In this document: positions 20,043 through 29,445 of the stretch, piece by piece
How positions within the stretch are numbered: the stretch's first letter is position 1
How the letters are laid out: each line of letters starts with the position of its first letter
From: Pseudomonadota bacterium
GTDB taxonomy: Bacteria; Pseudomonadota; Gammaproteobacteria; Burkholderiales; Rhodocyclaceae
Direction of reading: 5' to 3'
DNA length: 64,000 nt
Assembly (NCBI GenBank): GCA_018262235.1
Contig: JAGTRY010000001.1
Coordinates: 60,277 to 124,276, forward strand
The notes under the pieces: generated by a model
The model's database searches: none
The model's input: only the letters and a program-made list of their open reading frames with translations
Told to the model about the DNA's origin: nothing
Made by a program: the position numbers and the translations under genes

Positions 20043-21116
20043 ATGTCCCGACCCGATAACAATACCCTACTGCGCGCCCTGCTGCGCCAGCCCACCGACT
20101 ACACCCCCGTCTGGCTGATGCGTCAGGCCGGTCGCTATCTGCCGGAATACCGCGCCACCCGGGCGCACGCCGGCAGTTTCATGGATCTGTGCCGCAATGC
20201 CGCCTTCGCCACCGAAGTCACGCTGCAGCCGCTGGCGCGTTTCCCGCTGGACGCAGCGATCCTGTTTTCCGACATCCTCACCGTGCCGGATGCGATGGGC
20301 CTCGGGCTGTCTTTTGCCGAAGGCGAAGGCCCGCGCTTTGCAAGGCCTTTGCGTACAGAAGCAGCCATCCAGGCGCTGGAAGTCCCGGCCATGGAAAAGC
20401 TCGACTACGTCTTCAAGGCTGTCAGCGAAATCCGCAAGGCGCTGAAAAACAAGGTGCCCCTGATCGGCTTTTCCGGCAGTCCGTTCACGCTGGCCTGCTA
20501 CATGGTCGAAGGCGGTGGTTCAGACGATTTCCGCCACATCAAAGCGCTGATGTACAGCCGGCCGGATCTGCTGCATCGCATCCTCACCATCAACGCCCGC
20601 ACTGTCACCGATTACCTCAACACCCAGATCGAGCACGGCGCCCAGGCCGTGATGATCTTCGATACCTGGGGCGGCATCCTCAGCACCCCGGCCTATCGCG
20701 AGTTCTCGCTGGCCTACATGCGCCAGATCGTGGCCGGGCTCAAGCGCGAGCACGATGGCGAACGCGTTCCGGTCGTGCTGTTCACCAAGGGGGGCGGCCA
20801 GTGGCTCACGGACATGACCGATACCGGCTGCGACGCGCTGGGGCTGGACTGGACAGTTGATATCGCTCAAGCCTATACCCTTGTGGGCAGTATGGTCGCC
20901 CTGCAAGGCAACCTCGACCCGGGCGTATTGATGGGCTCGCCAGAAGGTGTGGCCGCCGAAACCCGGCGCATCCTGGATGCTGTCGGCGCCCGGCCCGGCC
21001 ACGTTTTCAACCTGGGCCACGGCATCTCGCAGCATGCGCCGCACGACAATGTCCGGGTACTGGTCGAAACCGTTCACAGCCACAGCCGTGCCTTGCGAAG
21101 CCGGACGGCCTTGTGA
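20043..21116 (+). CDS. hemE: Uroporphyrinogen decarboxylase
   Basis: HemE removes four acetate carboxyls from uroporphyrinogen III to give coproporphyrinogen III in haem synthesis. It has 357 residues, the full family length. Signatures are [17 protein letters not shown] (the first URO-D signature), [16 protein letters not shown] with the essential Asp, [16 protein letters not shown] (the second signature) and [12 protein letters not shown] near the C-terminus. It is divergent from ubiB and followed by a 429-base AT-rich intergenic region before priA. Confidence 0.97.
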   Translation: MSRPDNNTLLRALLRQPTDYTPVWLMRQAGRYLPEYRATRAHAGSFMDLCRNAAFATEVTLQPLARFPLDAAILFSDILTVPDAMGLGLSFAEGEGPRFARPLRTEAAIQALEVPAMEKLDYVFKAVSEIRKALKNKVPLIGFSGSPFTLACYMVEGGGSDDFRHIKALMYSRPDLLHRILTINARTVTDYLNTQIEHGAQAVMIFDTWGGILSTPAYREFSLAYMRQIVAGLKREHDGERVPVVLFTKGGGQWLTDMTDTGCDALGLDWTVDIAQAYTLVGSMVALQGNLDPGVLMGSPEGVAAETRRILDAVGARPGHVFNLGHGISQHAPHDNVRVLVETVHSHSRALRSRTAL

Positions 21117-21545
21117 ACGATCTGTGACGGCCATGTTGCATACAGGTGACACGCAAACCGAGACGGGAAGCCGTCCCGCAGAGGCCTCCGGCGGTCAGGC
21201 CCGTCGCAGGCCGATCCGCGGGGGCTTGACTTATGCACAAGAACACTTTCGCCGCAAGCGTTCGCACACCCGGCTCACGGAAATATTTCTTCAAACAAAT
21301 AAGCTATTGATTCATAAAGACTTAAACGCATTTATTTTGCCTTAGCACGAATCCGCATGCTTGTGCAAGCCCCGCTGCGACCAAGCTCACCTGATCACTA
21401 CTCACATTTTTATCCACAGAATCTGTGGATAAAACAGAACGTAACGCTATAGCAACATCTTGCGAGGCAATCTGTGCAAAACACTTCAGATTGATGCGCC
21501 AAACATTTGATGTATAAGAATTTTATCAGCCCATAAGAGTTTCTT
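21117..21545. other. AT-rich intergenic region with DnaA-box cluster (candidate origin or DnaA-controlled locus)
   Basis: This gap of 429 bases has no convincing gene. Four 9-mers fit the DnaA consensus TTWTNCACA: TTATGCACA at 21231-21239 (plus), TTATCCACA at 21410-21418 (plus), the same box on the minus strand at 21424-21432, and TTTTGCACA on the minus strand at 21473-21481. Two stretches, about 21280-21345 and 21495-21545, are far richer in A and T than the surrounding genes and could serve as unwinding elements. In Caulobacter the chromosomal origin lies beside hemE (known). An origin here, or DnaA control of priA, is inference. Confidence 0.5.
21408..21434. repeat. Perfect 27-base palindrome of paired DnaA boxes
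   Basis: Two 13-base arms (TTTTATCCACAGA and its complement) flank a single central A. Each arm holds a perfect consensus DnaA box, TTATCCACA, pointing inward from opposite strands. Confidence 0.8.
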
Positions 21546-23720
21546 TTGAACCGCATCGTCCGCGTCGCCCTCCCGCTGCCCAAGCCCCGCCTGTTTGATT
21601 ACCTGGCGGCGCCTGAAACACGACCGGCCGTCGGACGCTGCGTTCGCCTGCCCTTTGGGGCAGGTGAGAAGACCGGCGTCATCGTCGAGATCGATCCGCC
21701 CGACGCCTTGGCGCTGGACAAGCTCAAGCCCGTGCTTGAAGTCCTGGCCGATGTACCGCCCCTGCCTGCGCAATGGCTGGCACTGACCCAGTTCGCCGCC
21801 CGCTATTACCAGCATCCGCTCGGCGAGGTGATTTCCGCTGCCCTGCCCCCCGGCATCCGCCGCGCCGTGAAGCTGCCACGTGACGACGATCCCTGGCTTG
21901 CCACCACCGCAACGGGCCGTGCTGTACTCGGAGAAGCCAGGAAACTGACCCGCGCGCTGTCTGCAGTCCTTGCGGTGCAATCCGCCGGCGCGCGTCGGCG
22001 CAGCCAGTTGCTCGGTGATCTGGAAGGCGATGCGAGTGCCGCGATCCGCGAAGCACGCGCCAAAGGCTGGCTCGAAACCGTCGCCCGCGCAGGCGAGCGC
22101 GAACCCATCGGGGCGCTGAGCCTCAACGATGCCCAGTCCGCCGCCGTGGCAGCCGTGAATGCCGCTGCCGGTACGTTCAAGCCCTTCCTCCTCTTTGGCG
22201 TCACCGGCTCTGGCAAGACCGAGGTTTACCTGCACCAGATCGCCCACACCCTGGCTCAGGGCAAACAGGCCTTGATGCTGGTGCCGGAGATCGGCCTGAC
22301 GCCGCAGCTGATGGAACGCGTGGCAAGCCGTTTCCCCGGCGCCAACCTCGTCTCGCTGCACAGTGGCATGGCCGATGGCGCGCGTTCGCTGGGCTTCGTG
22401 CAGGCACTGAAAGGCGAGGCGGACATCGTGCTCGGCACGCGTCTGTCGGTCTTCGTGCCGTTGCCACGTCTGGGCCTGATCGTGATCGACGAGGAGCACG
22501 ACGCCTCCTTCAAACAACAGGACGGCCTGCGCTACTCCGCACGCGATCTGGCCGTATGGCGCGCCAACCACGAGAAATTGCCGATCGTGCTCGGCTCGGC
22601 CACGCCCTCGCTGGAGACCTGGCTGCATGCACAAGCCAGACGCTATACGCGCCTGGACCTGCCCGTGCCCGCCGTGGCCGAACGCCCGCCCGCGCTGCGA
22701 CGCATCGACACGCGTCGCGTCAAGCTCGACAACGGCCTCTCGCCAGGACTGGTCCAGGCCATCAGCGAACGCCTGCAACGCCGCGAGCAAAGCCTGGTCT
22801 TCCTGAATCGGCGCGGCTATGCCCCGGTCGTTGCCTGCCCGCAATGCAACTGGATCAGCGCCTGCCCGGACTGCTCGGCGAACATGGTCTTCCATGCGGC
22901 CGACCGGCGCCTGCGCTGCCACCACTGCGGCAGCGAGACAGCCGTACCACGCGTTTGCCCCAGCTGCGGCAATCAGGATCTGCATGCTTTCGGGCGTGGC
23001 ACCCAGCGCCTCGAAGAACGCCTGCGCGAACTTTTTCCGGATGCGCGCATCGAGCGCGTGGATCGCGATGCAGTACGTACCCCGGCGCAATGGGAAGAAG
23101 TCCGCAGCCGCATCGAAGCGTGCGAGATCGATGTGCTGGTCGGTACCCAGATGCTCGCCAAGGGCCACGACTTCCCGATGCTCACGCTGGTCGGCATCGT
23201 CGGCGCCGATGCGGGCCTCTATGCCGCCGACTATCGCGCCCCCGAGCGCCTGTTCCAGCAATTGATGCAGGTCGCCGGCCGCAGCGGGCGCGGCGAGTTG
23301 CCCGGCGAGGTGCTGGTTCAGACCGAATTCCCCGAGCATCCGCTCTACGAACACCTGGCACGTCGCGATTACCCCGGCTTCGCCAAGCGCGAGCTGGCCG
23401 ACCGGCGTCTGGCCGGATTCCCGCCCTATGGTTTCCACGCCGTATTACGCGCCGAAGCGCCCGCACTCGACACAGCAGTGGCCTTCCTGGCCCGGGCGCG
23501 GGATGCCGCCAGCGCCTTGCAAAGCGCGGTGCGCCTCTACGACGTGGTGCCGATGCGCCTGGTCCGCCGCGCCAAGCTGGAGCGTGCCCAGCTCGTCATC
23601 GAATCCGACACCCGCCCGGGTCTGCAAAGCCTGCTCACCGATCTGATGCCGCTGCTCTACGCCCTGAAAATCCCCAGGGATCTGCGCTGGCACATGGATG
23701 TAGACCCGGGCGAGCTCTAG
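21546..23720 (+). CDS. priA: Primosomal protein PriA, replication restart helicase
   Basis: A 3'-5' superfamily 2 DNA helicase that reloads the replisome at stalled forks. It has 724 residues. The N-terminal DNA-binding domain opens RIVRVALPLPKPRLFDYLA; the helicase has Walker A FGVTGSGKTEVYLHQ near residue 217 and a DEEHD box near 314; a zinc-binding region near 430-477 carries four Cys pairs (CPQCNW, CPDCS, CHHCG, CPSCG); then GTQMLAKGHDFPMLTLVG and QVAGRSGR. The start is a TTG with AAGAG about six bases upstream, just after the DnaA-box region. Confidence 0.96.
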   Translation: MNRIVRVALPLPKPRLFDYLAAPETRPAVGRCVRLPFGAGEKTGVIVEIDPPDALALDKLKPVLEVLADVPPLPAQWLALTQFAARYYQHPLGEVISAALPPGIRRAVKLPRDDDPWLATTATGRAVLGEARKLTRALSAVLAVQSAGARRRSQLLGDLEGDASAAIREARAKGWLETVARAGEREPIGALSLNDAQSAAVAAVNAAAGTFKPFLLFGVTGSGKTEVYLHQIAHTLAQGKQALMLVPEIGLTPQLMERVASRFPGANLVSLHSGMADGARSLGFVQALKGEADIVLGTRLSVFVPLPRLGLIVIDEEHDASFKQQDGLRYSARDLAVWRANHEKLPIVLGSATPSLETWLHAQARRYTRLDLPVPAVAERPPALRRIDTRRVKLDNGLSPGLVQAISERLQRREQSLVFLNRRGYAPVVACPQCNWISACPDCSANMVFHAADRRLRCHHCGSETAVPRVCPSCGNQDLHAFGRGTQRLEERLRELFPDARIERVDRDAVRTPAQWEEVRSRIEACEIDVLVGTQMLAKGHDFPMLTLVGIVGADAGLYAADYRAPERLFQQLMQVAGRSGRGELPGEVLVQTEFPEHPLYEHLARRDYPGFAKRELADRRLAGFPPYGFHAVLRAEAPALDTAVAFLARARDAASALQSAVRLYDVVPMRLVRRAKLERAQLVIESDTRPGLQSLLTDLMPLLYALKIPRDLRWHMDVDPGEL

Positions 23721-23731
23721 GCCCGCAAAAC

Positions 23732-23989
23732 CTAGCGGATCTGACTCCAGACCAGAACCAGCGCCAGCAACGCCACCAGCCCGAAGATGTAGACGCGATT
23801 CACGCGCCCTGCCTGCGCGAGCTTCCACAAGCCGCCCAGCAGACACAGGGCTGACACCGCAGCCCCCGTCCAGTCAGGTACGCTGGGCAAACTGCCGGGA
23901 CGCAACAGGATCGGGGCAAAAACAGCTGCAAGCAACAAGGCAATGGCGGCTGTGTTGCACCCTCCGTTTTCCACTTTCACAATTTTCAT
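23732..23989 (-). CDS. Small two-helix membrane protein
   Basis: An 85-residue protein with two or three hydrophobic segments (AAIALLLAAVFAPILL, AAVSALCLLGGLW and IFGLVALLALVLVW) and a short charged N-terminus (MKIVKVENGGC). Its ATG overlaps the stop of the upstream hydrolase gene as ATGA, so it is translationally coupled and likely expressed in that operon. No family is recognised. It converges with priA. Confidence 0.6.
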   Translation of the reverse strand: MKIVKVENGGCNTAAIALLLAAVFAPILLRPGSLPSVPDWTGAAVSALCLLGGLWKLAQAGRVNRVYIFGLVALLALVLVWSQIR

Positions 23990-24798
23990 TTCACGCTTCC
24001 TTGCGACTCCGTCAGCACACGCTGCAACACCGGATACACACTCGCCGGCCGGAAAGCCGAATTGTGGTTCTCCCCCGGCAGAAGCTGGAAGCGTGCATCG
24101 ATCTGGCGCGCCTGCAACGCCGCCACATAGGCCTCGGCCAATGCTGGCGGTGTGTTGTCGTCCTTGTCGCCGGTCAGGGCTATCACCCGCGTCGTCGTCG
24201 CAACCTTGTCGGTCCAGTTCATCGGATTCTCGCTCTTGCTCCAGGCACGCCGACCGGTGCGCCAGGCCACTGTGTCACATGGGCAGGACACCAAAACGGC
24301 CGAATCGATCACCCCCGGCATCATGCCGACCAGTGACGCCGTGGTGGCTGCGCCACCGGAATGAGCGACGACCACCAGCCGCGCCGGTTTGTACTTCGCG
24401 CGCAAACGTTCAATGGCCGTGCCGACCTCGTTCAGATTTTCCCTCGTGTAGTGATCCGAACGACCGCTGCTCGCCTCTGCCACGCCGGACGAAGCACCGC
24501 TGCCGTCCGGATAACCGGGGCGCACCAGCGCAACGGACAAGACCTTGCCGGCGAAGGATTCCTGCGCCAGTTTCTCGGCATACGGAAAGTGGTAATTCGC
24601 CGGTCCGCCGGAGGACACGTCGCCATGCAGCCATACCACGAGCGTCTCCGGCGTCAGGTTGCCAAAGTGCCGCATCAGCAGGCACTGCGAGGCACCGGAC
24701 ACCGTCTGCGTGAAATCCTCGGATTCGCATGCAGCGCCAAACGCTGCTGATGAAAACAGCATCCACAGAAAGGCGGAAAACAGCTGTCGTTTGAACAT
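23986..24798 (-). CDS. Secreted alpha/beta hydrolase
   Basis: A 270-residue exported hydrolase. The start at 24798 follows AAAGAG by eight bases and opens with MFKRQLFSAFLWMLFSSAAF, a Sec signal cleaved near AFGA. The alpha/beta-hydrolase triad is visible: nucleophile Ser in VVVAHSGGAATT, an acid in ALTGDKDDNTP, and His in GENHNSAF. The oxyanion region is VVWLHGDVSSGG. Several Cys occur, including a CPCD motif after the nucleophile. The family (esterase, peptidase or lipase) cannot be fixed. It sits in the middle of a three-gene minus-strand operon. Confidence 0.75.
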   Translation of the reverse strand: MFKRQLFSAFLWMLFSSAAFGAACESEDFTQTVSGASQCLLMRHFGNLTPETLVVWLHGDVSSGGPANYHFPYAEKLAQESFAGKVLSVALVRPGYPDGSGASSGVAEASSGRSDHYTRENLNEVGTAIERLRAKYKPARLVVVAHSGGAATTASLVGMMPGVIDSAVLVSCPCDTVAWRTGRRAWSKSENPMNWTDKVATTTRVIALTGDKDDNTPPALAEAYVAALQARQIDARFQLLPGENHNSAFRPASVYPVLQRVLTESQGSVK

Positions 24799-24802
24799 GC
24801 TT

Positions 24803-25171
24803 TTACTCTTTCTTGTCCGATTTTTCCGGCGCATTGCGCCGCAGGAACCAGGCCAGCGCCAAAGCCAGCAGCACGCCCGGCAACAGGAACGGAGCGAAGG
24901 CGAACAACAGGATCAGCAACACCAGTGCAAACACCCCGCCAAGCAGAACAGACACGCCTAGCATCACCAATGCCACCAGCCCCAGCGCAAACACTCCCGC
25001 CAGCACGCCTATCAGCCAGCCACCACTTGCCATCCCCACAGCAGCCAGACCTTCGACCGGCTGGCCGTTGAGGGTCACATTCAGGTGTGTGCTGCTGGCT
25101 CCCAGCCAGAAGCTGCCCAGCATGAGCAGCAAACTCACGCCCAGCACAATCCACATCGTTTTGTTACGCAT
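24803..25171 (-). CDS. Small hydrophobic membrane protein
   Basis: About 122 residues, starting MRNKTMWIVLGVSLLLMLG; an ATG four codons upstream (25183) is also possible. It has one N-terminal anchor, an exposed segment (STHLNVTLNGQPVEGLAAVG), then a long Leu/Val/Ala block that could hold two or three helices, and a charged end (RRNAPEKSDKKE). It resembles small envelope proteins of unknown function. Its stop is four bases before the hydrolase start. On the minus strand a TATACT at 25202-25207 could be its promoter -10. Confidence 0.6.
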   Translation of the reverse strand: MRNKTMWIVLGVSLLLMLGSFWLGASSTHLNVTLNGQPVEGLAAVGMASGGWLIGVLAGVFALGLVALVMLGVSVLLGGVFALVLLILLFAFAPFLLPGVLLALALAWFLRRNAPEKSDKKE

Positions 25172-25282
25172 GATGTCCACCATAAAGAAGGCCTGCGCGC
25201 AGTATAGGGGAGCGGCGCATTTCGATAGCCTATTTGCATCAAACAAGGGAGCTCTGCAGGGTTTGAATGGACGCTGCAACAT

Positions 25283-26182
25283 TCAGTCCCAATACGGCTG
25301 CGGGCCGAAACGCTGCATGAGGTAATCGACGAACACCCGCACCTTTGACGGCAAATGCCGATTGGGTAGTGTCACCGCATACAGGAAACGATCCACCGGC
25401 AGGTAACCCGGCAGCACTTCCACCAGCCTGCCCGCCTGCAATTCCTGGCCAGCAATGAAAGTCGGCAACATGGCCAGCCCCAAACCGCCGAGCACGGCCT
25501 GCGACAGGGCCTCATCATCGTTGATGCGCAAGCTGCCGGAGACCGGAACGGCGCAGTCTCCATCCGGCCCTTTCAGCTGCCAGATGCCCTGTGCACTCTG
25601 ATAGGTGTAGTTCAGGCAATTGTGGCCGATCAGGTCCTGCGGTGTGCCAGGAATGCCACGCCGCGCCAAGTAGGCCGGGCTGGCGCAAATCTTCCGGCGG
25701 ATCGGCGAGACACGGCGCGCCACCAGGTTCAACCCCGGCTCCGCGATGATGCGCAGCGCAATGTCATAGCTCTCATCGACCAGATCCACGAGCCGGTCGC
25801 TGATCGTCATGTCGACCGACAGATCCGGATACTGCGCCATGAAGTCCGGCAAGGCCGGCGCCACATGCAAGGTACCAAAAGCCACCGAGGTGCTGATACG
25901 CAAGGTGCCACGCGGTTCCTGATGCAGGCGGTTGACCGTGTTATCGGCCTGTGCCAGCTCATCGAGGATGCGGTCGCAATGCTCGAAGTAGGCACCGCCG
26001 ATCTCCGTCAGGCTGAGGCTGCGCGTACTGCGCTGAAGCAGGCGCACGCCCAGGGCCGCTTCCAGCCGCGCAACAGATTTGCTGATATGCGATTTGGAAG
26101 AGCCCATCTGCTCGGCAGCCGCCGAGAAGCTTTTCGACTTCACCACCTGGGCGAAGATCAGCATGTCCTTGATATCTTGCAC
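25283..26182 (-). CDS. LysR-family transcriptional regulator
   Basis: A 299-residue LysR regulator. The N-terminal winged helix-turn-helix spans about residues 15-60 (FSAAAEQMGSSKSHISKSVARLE, then ALGVRLLQRSTRSLSLTEIG), followed by the two-lobed effector domain from about 90, with PTFIAGQELQAGRLVEVLPGY near the C-terminus. The subgroup is close to the CrgA/AaeR type. GTG at 26182 is preferred over GTG at 26188, because GAGG then sits five bases upstream. It diverges from rnk with 125 bases between. Effector and targets are unknown. Confidence 0.9.
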   Translation of the reverse strand: MQDIKDMLIFAQVVKSKSFSAAAEQMGSSKSHISKSVARLEAALGVRLLQRSTRSLSLTEIGGAYFEHCDRILDELAQADNTVNRLHQEPRGTLRISTSVAFGTLHVAPALPDFMAQYPDLSVDMTISDRLVDLVDESYDIALRIIAEPGLNLVARRVSPIRRKICASPAYLARRGIPGTPQDLIGHNCLNYTYQSAQGIWQLKGPDGDCAVPVSGSLRINDDEALSQAVLGGLGLAMLPTFIAGQELQAGRLVEVLPGYLPVDRFLYAVTLPNRHLPSKVRVFVDYLMQRFGPQPYWD

Positions 26183-26313
26183 GGCCACCTCGATTGTTTC
26201 CAGACAGAAACAGTATTGTGCGATCTACCGGGCTTATCAAGCCTGCAGCCCCCCTTTATGATGGGTCTCGATGCTTGACGGATGACATGCAAGCACCGCA
26301 CACAGAGGCTTAA

Positions 26314-26679
26314 ATGCAGGAAAACGACCTTATCCTCATCGATCATGACTTTATCAGGCTGATGGCCATGCCATTATCCGAAGAGCTGCGTGCGGAGCTG
26401 GAGCGGGCCATTGTTGTTCCAAGAGAACTAATTACGGGCAAAGTGGTCACGATGCAATCGCGCGTGCAGTACCGTGAGGAAACCACGGGCGTCTGCCGCG
26501 AGGTCGAAATCGTCTTCCCCGAAGATGCCGACGCCAGCCTCGGCAGAGTCTCCGTACTTGCGCCGGTCGGCGCAGCCCTGATCGGGCTGACCACCGGACA
26601 GTGCATCGACTGGATCTTCCCGGATGGAACAGTGCGTCAACTCACCGTACTCGACGTCACCTACCCGGCCAGACACTAG
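26314..26679 (+). CDS. rnk: Rnk-type GreA/GreB-fold nucleoside diphosphate kinase regulator
   Basis: A 121-residue protein of the Rnk group, which shares the C-terminal fold of GreA/GreB transcript cleavage factors and binds RNA polymerase without cleaving RNA. The C-terminal FKBP-like domain is visible: VTMQSRVQYREETTG, EIVFPEDADASLGRVSVLAP, VGAALIGLTTGQCIDWIFPDG. The N-terminal coiled-coil is short, as in Rnk. AGAGG precedes the ATG by five bases. It lies 83 bases upstream of gdhA in the same direction and may be cotranscribed. Confidence 0.85.
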   Translation: MQENDLILIDHDFIRLMAMPLSEELRAELERAIVVPRELITGKVVTMQSRVQYREETTGVCREVEIVFPEDADASLGRVSVLAPVGAALIGLTTGQCIDWIFPDGTVRQLTVLDVTYPARH

Positions 26680-26762
26680 ACAGCCAGTCTTAACCAATTT
26701 TCATACATTGATCCGGGCAGCGGTCCACAGCCTGTGCGACCCTGTCAGGGCGGAGCCATGCC

Positions 26763-28106
26763 TTGCACCATCCCACCTCACAAAGCTTCATCGCCCACAT
26801 CGCAGCACGCCACCCGCAGCAACCCGAGTTTCTGCAAGCTGTCACCGAAGTCATCGAGAGCATCTGGCCCTTCGTCAGCGAGCATCCAGAATATCTGGAG
26901 GATGCCCTGCTGGAACGCCTCGTCGAAGCCGAGCGCATCATCAGCTTCCGCGTATGCTGGACGGATGACCGCGACCAGGTACACCTCAACCACGGCTATC
27001 GCGTACAACACTCATCGGCCATCGGTCCCTACAAAGGCGGGCTGCGTTTCCACCCCTCGGTCAATCTGTCCATCCTCAAGTTCCTCGCCTTCGAGCAAAC
27101 CTTCAAGAATGCATTGACCACCTTGCACATGGGCGGTGCCAAGGGCGGCTCGGACTTCGACCCCAAGGGCAAGAGCCCCGCCGAAGTGATGCGTTTCTGC
27201 CAGGCCTTCATGACAGAGTTGTACCGCCACATCGGCGCCGATACCGACGTGCCGGCCGGCGACATCGGCGTCGGCCAGCGCGAAGTCGGCTTCATGGTCG
27301 GCATGATGAAGAAACTCAGCAATCGCAGCGACTGTGCCTTCACCGGCAAGGCTATCGGCTTCGGTGGCTCGCTGATCCGGCCTGAAGCCACCGGCTATGG
27401 CACGGTGTACTTCGCCGAGCAGATGCTCAAGCGGCGTGGCCGCAGCTTCGATGGCCTGCGTGTCGGCGTATCCGGCGCCGGCAACGTGGCCCAGTACGCC
27501 ATCGAGAAAGCGCTGGAGCTGGGCGCACGCGTCGTCACGGTCTCCGACTCGACGGGTACGGTCGTCGACGAAAACGCCTTCACCGCCAAGAAACTCGCGG
27601 CCTTGATGGAAGTGAAGAACCGCCAGCAAGGCTCGCTGAGCGACTACGCGCACCGTGTCGGCGCGCGCTACCTGCCCCGCACCAAACCCTGGGGCATCGC
27701 CATGGACGTGGCATTGCCCTGCGCCACCCAGAACGAACTGAATCGCGAAGACGCCGCCGCCCTGCTCAGAAACGGCGTCATCTGTGTTGCCGAAGGAGCG
27801 AACATGCCCACCACCGCAGACGCCTCGAAACTCTTCGAAGAGAACGACGTGTTGTACGCTCCCGGCAAAGCCAGCAACGCTGGCGGGGTCGCCACCTCGG
27901 GTCTGGAGATGAGCCAGAACGCGATGCGCCTGTCCTGGTCACGCGAAGAGGTGGACACCCGTCTGCGCCAGATCATGCAGAACATCCACGACGAATGCTC
28001 CCGCTACGGTCGCCTCAGCGGCAACCGCATCAGCTACACCAAGGGCGCCAACATCGCCGGCTTCGTCAGGGTCGCAGATGCCATGCGGGCACAGGGCGTG
28101 GTGTAA
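26763..28106 (+). CDS. gdhA: NADP-type glutamate dehydrogenase
   Basis: This enzyme aminates 2-oxoglutarate with ammonia and NADPH to form glutamate. It has 447 residues, the length of the small hexameric NADP-dependent class. Motifs are GPYKGGLRFHPSVNLSILKFL with the catalytic-region Lys, MGGAKGGSDFDPKGKS, TDVPAGDIGVGQREVGFM and the Rossmann segment VGVSGAGNVAQYAIEK; the C-terminal part has PGKASNAGGVATSGLEMSQN. The start is a TTG with GGAG eight bases upstream. Confidence 0.96.
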   Translation: MHHPTSQSFIAHIAARHPQQPEFLQAVTEVIESIWPFVSEHPEYLEDALLERLVEAERIISFRVCWTDDRDQVHLNHGYRVQHSSAIGPYKGGLRFHPSVNLSILKFLAFEQTFKNALTTLHMGGAKGGSDFDPKGKSPAEVMRFCQAFMTELYRHIGADTDVPAGDIGVGQREVGFMVGMMKKLSNRSDCAFTGKAIGFGGSLIRPEATGYGTVYFAEQMLKRRGRSFDGLRVGVSGAGNVAQYAIEKALELGARVVTVSDSTGTVVDENAFTAKKLAALMEVKNRQQGSLSDYAHRVGARYLPRTKPWGIAMDVALPCATQNELNREDAAALLRNGVICVAEGANMPTTADASKLFEENDVLYAPGKASNAGGVATSGLEMSQNAMRLSWSREEVDTRLRQIMQNIHDECSRYGRLSGNRISYTKGANIAGFVRVADAMRAQGVV

Positions 28107-28206
28107 CAACCACGCCTCCGGCAATGTCCGTTCGACCTTTGCGAGGCCCCTGACATACGCTGCGTGAAATCCTTGCTTTCAGAAAATGCAGTTCTTCAGG
28201 CTTTGC

Positions 28207-29445
28207 TTACCACAGCTCGACTGTTTCGAAGCGGCGCAGATGATCCCGCACCCACCAGATCAGCGCCACCACCAGGCTGAGCAAAGCCGCCAGACCATAC
28301 ACGCCGAACGGATGTTTCGCGATGAGCATCACCCCAATCACTACGCTCGGCGCCATGACAATCAGAAATTTCAGAATGACCCGCAGTGAGGACTTGCTTG
28401 ATTGATTCACCGGCAGGCCATGCAGGATTTCTTCGATACCATTAAATCCATTGACCAGTCCGAACGTAAGAACCATCGTTATTGCGGAGGTCAATTGTTC
28501 CAGACTGGTCATGCCGAATACGTAACCCGCCAACAGAATGCAGAGGTAAATCGACAATTCCTTTGCCATCGCCACACACAATCGTCCGATGCTGTGTAAA
28601 CACAGGTGACGGCGATCCATGCCCGACAGCCACGAGCGCCCCAACAGCGCGCGCAATGCCGCAGCCTCGCGCCCCAAGGCTGTCAGCCCCATCCAGGGAA
28701 TAGCCATGAACATCAGCGTTGAGCTTCTGCCGCTGTTCCACACGGGCAGGAAGGGCAAGACCACGAGCACCAAGGCACTGCCGAACACCGCGAGACTGGG
28801 CTGACTCCACACACTGTGGCTGCAGGCAGCCGGCAATTTTCCTGTCATGCAGACCAGGCGGTGCGGCAGCGCCAGTAACATGACCAGCGCCAGCCCGAGC
28901 ATGCCCCCGAACACCCACATCTCAGGCAAGTAGCGCAAGGCCGGCGCTGGCAAAAACAGGGTCAGCATCGCGGCCCACGTAATGTTGTCCGCACCGAGCT
29001 GCTGCAAACGCATTCGATCACTGGCAGCAAAGCGCTGGCTTGTTGAAACAGGCAGGATCAGGCAAGCCGCAACCGCCGCTGCATAGGCCACAGTTATCAC
29101 CGGTAGCCATGATTTCAAGCCCAGACTCAGAATTGCTCCCACGCTCAAGAGCAGCGCAAAACAGAGCCAAACCCCGCGCAACAGCGACGAAGCAAAGCCA
29201 GGCAGCACCCGCAGCGCCTCGTTGCGGGCCAGTTGCCCCAGCTCACAGCTCACGCTGCGAAACGCAATCACGGTCACGCCTGCGATCACGGCATAGCCGC
29301 CAAGCGCCCAATCCCCGTACCTGGATAGATTCAATAAAAAGCCAATCAGCATCAATCCCAGCGCGCAAAACAAGGCCCACGCCCAATACAAGACCTTGCG
29401 CTCCACGACGCTGCTGATCCACCAGAATAATTTGGCGTGGCTCAT
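28207..29445 (-). CDS. Multi-pass membrane component of a GntR-linked ABC system
   Basis: A 412-residue membrane protein with about ten hydrophobic helices and few charged loops. It starts MSHAKLFWWISSVVERKVLYW and its ATG overlaps the stop of the ABC ATPase gene as ATGA. The sequence itself has no recognised domain, but the operon order GntR regulator, ABC ATPase, membrane protein is that of YtrA-YtrB-type exporters, so it is inferred to be the permease partner. The substrate is unknown, and peptide or antibiotic export or cell-envelope remodelling are guesses. Confidence 0.75.
   Translation of the reverse strand: MSHAKLFWWISSVVERKVLYWAWALFCALGLMLIGFLLNLSRYGDWALGGYAVIAGVTVIAFRSVSCELGQLARNEALRVLPGFASSLLRGVWLCFALLLSVGAILSLGLKSWLPVITVAYAAAVAACLILPVSTSQRFAASDRMRLQQLGADNITWAAMLTLFLPAPALRYLPEMWVFGGMLGLALVMLLALPHRLVCMTGKLPAACSHSVWSQPSLAVFGSALVLVVLPFLPVWNSGRSSTLMFMAIPWMGLTALGREAAALRALLGRSWLSGMDRRHLCLHSIGRLCVAMAKELSIYLCILLAGYVFGMTSLEQLTSAITMVLTFGLVNGFNGIEEILHGLPVNQSSKSSLRVILKFLIVMAPSVVIGVMLIAKHPFGVYGLAALLSLVVALIWWVRDHLRRFETVELW

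Noticed and set aside
20947..21345. Plus-strand frame covering the end of hemE and part of the AT-rich gap
   Set aside because: It overlaps the hemE end in another frame and its downstream part has no ribosome site; the region is better explained as non-coding with DnaA boxes.
21486..23438. 650-codon minus-strand open frame
   Set aside because: It lies opposite priA, which has all its motifs; the frame has no signal, motif or start context.
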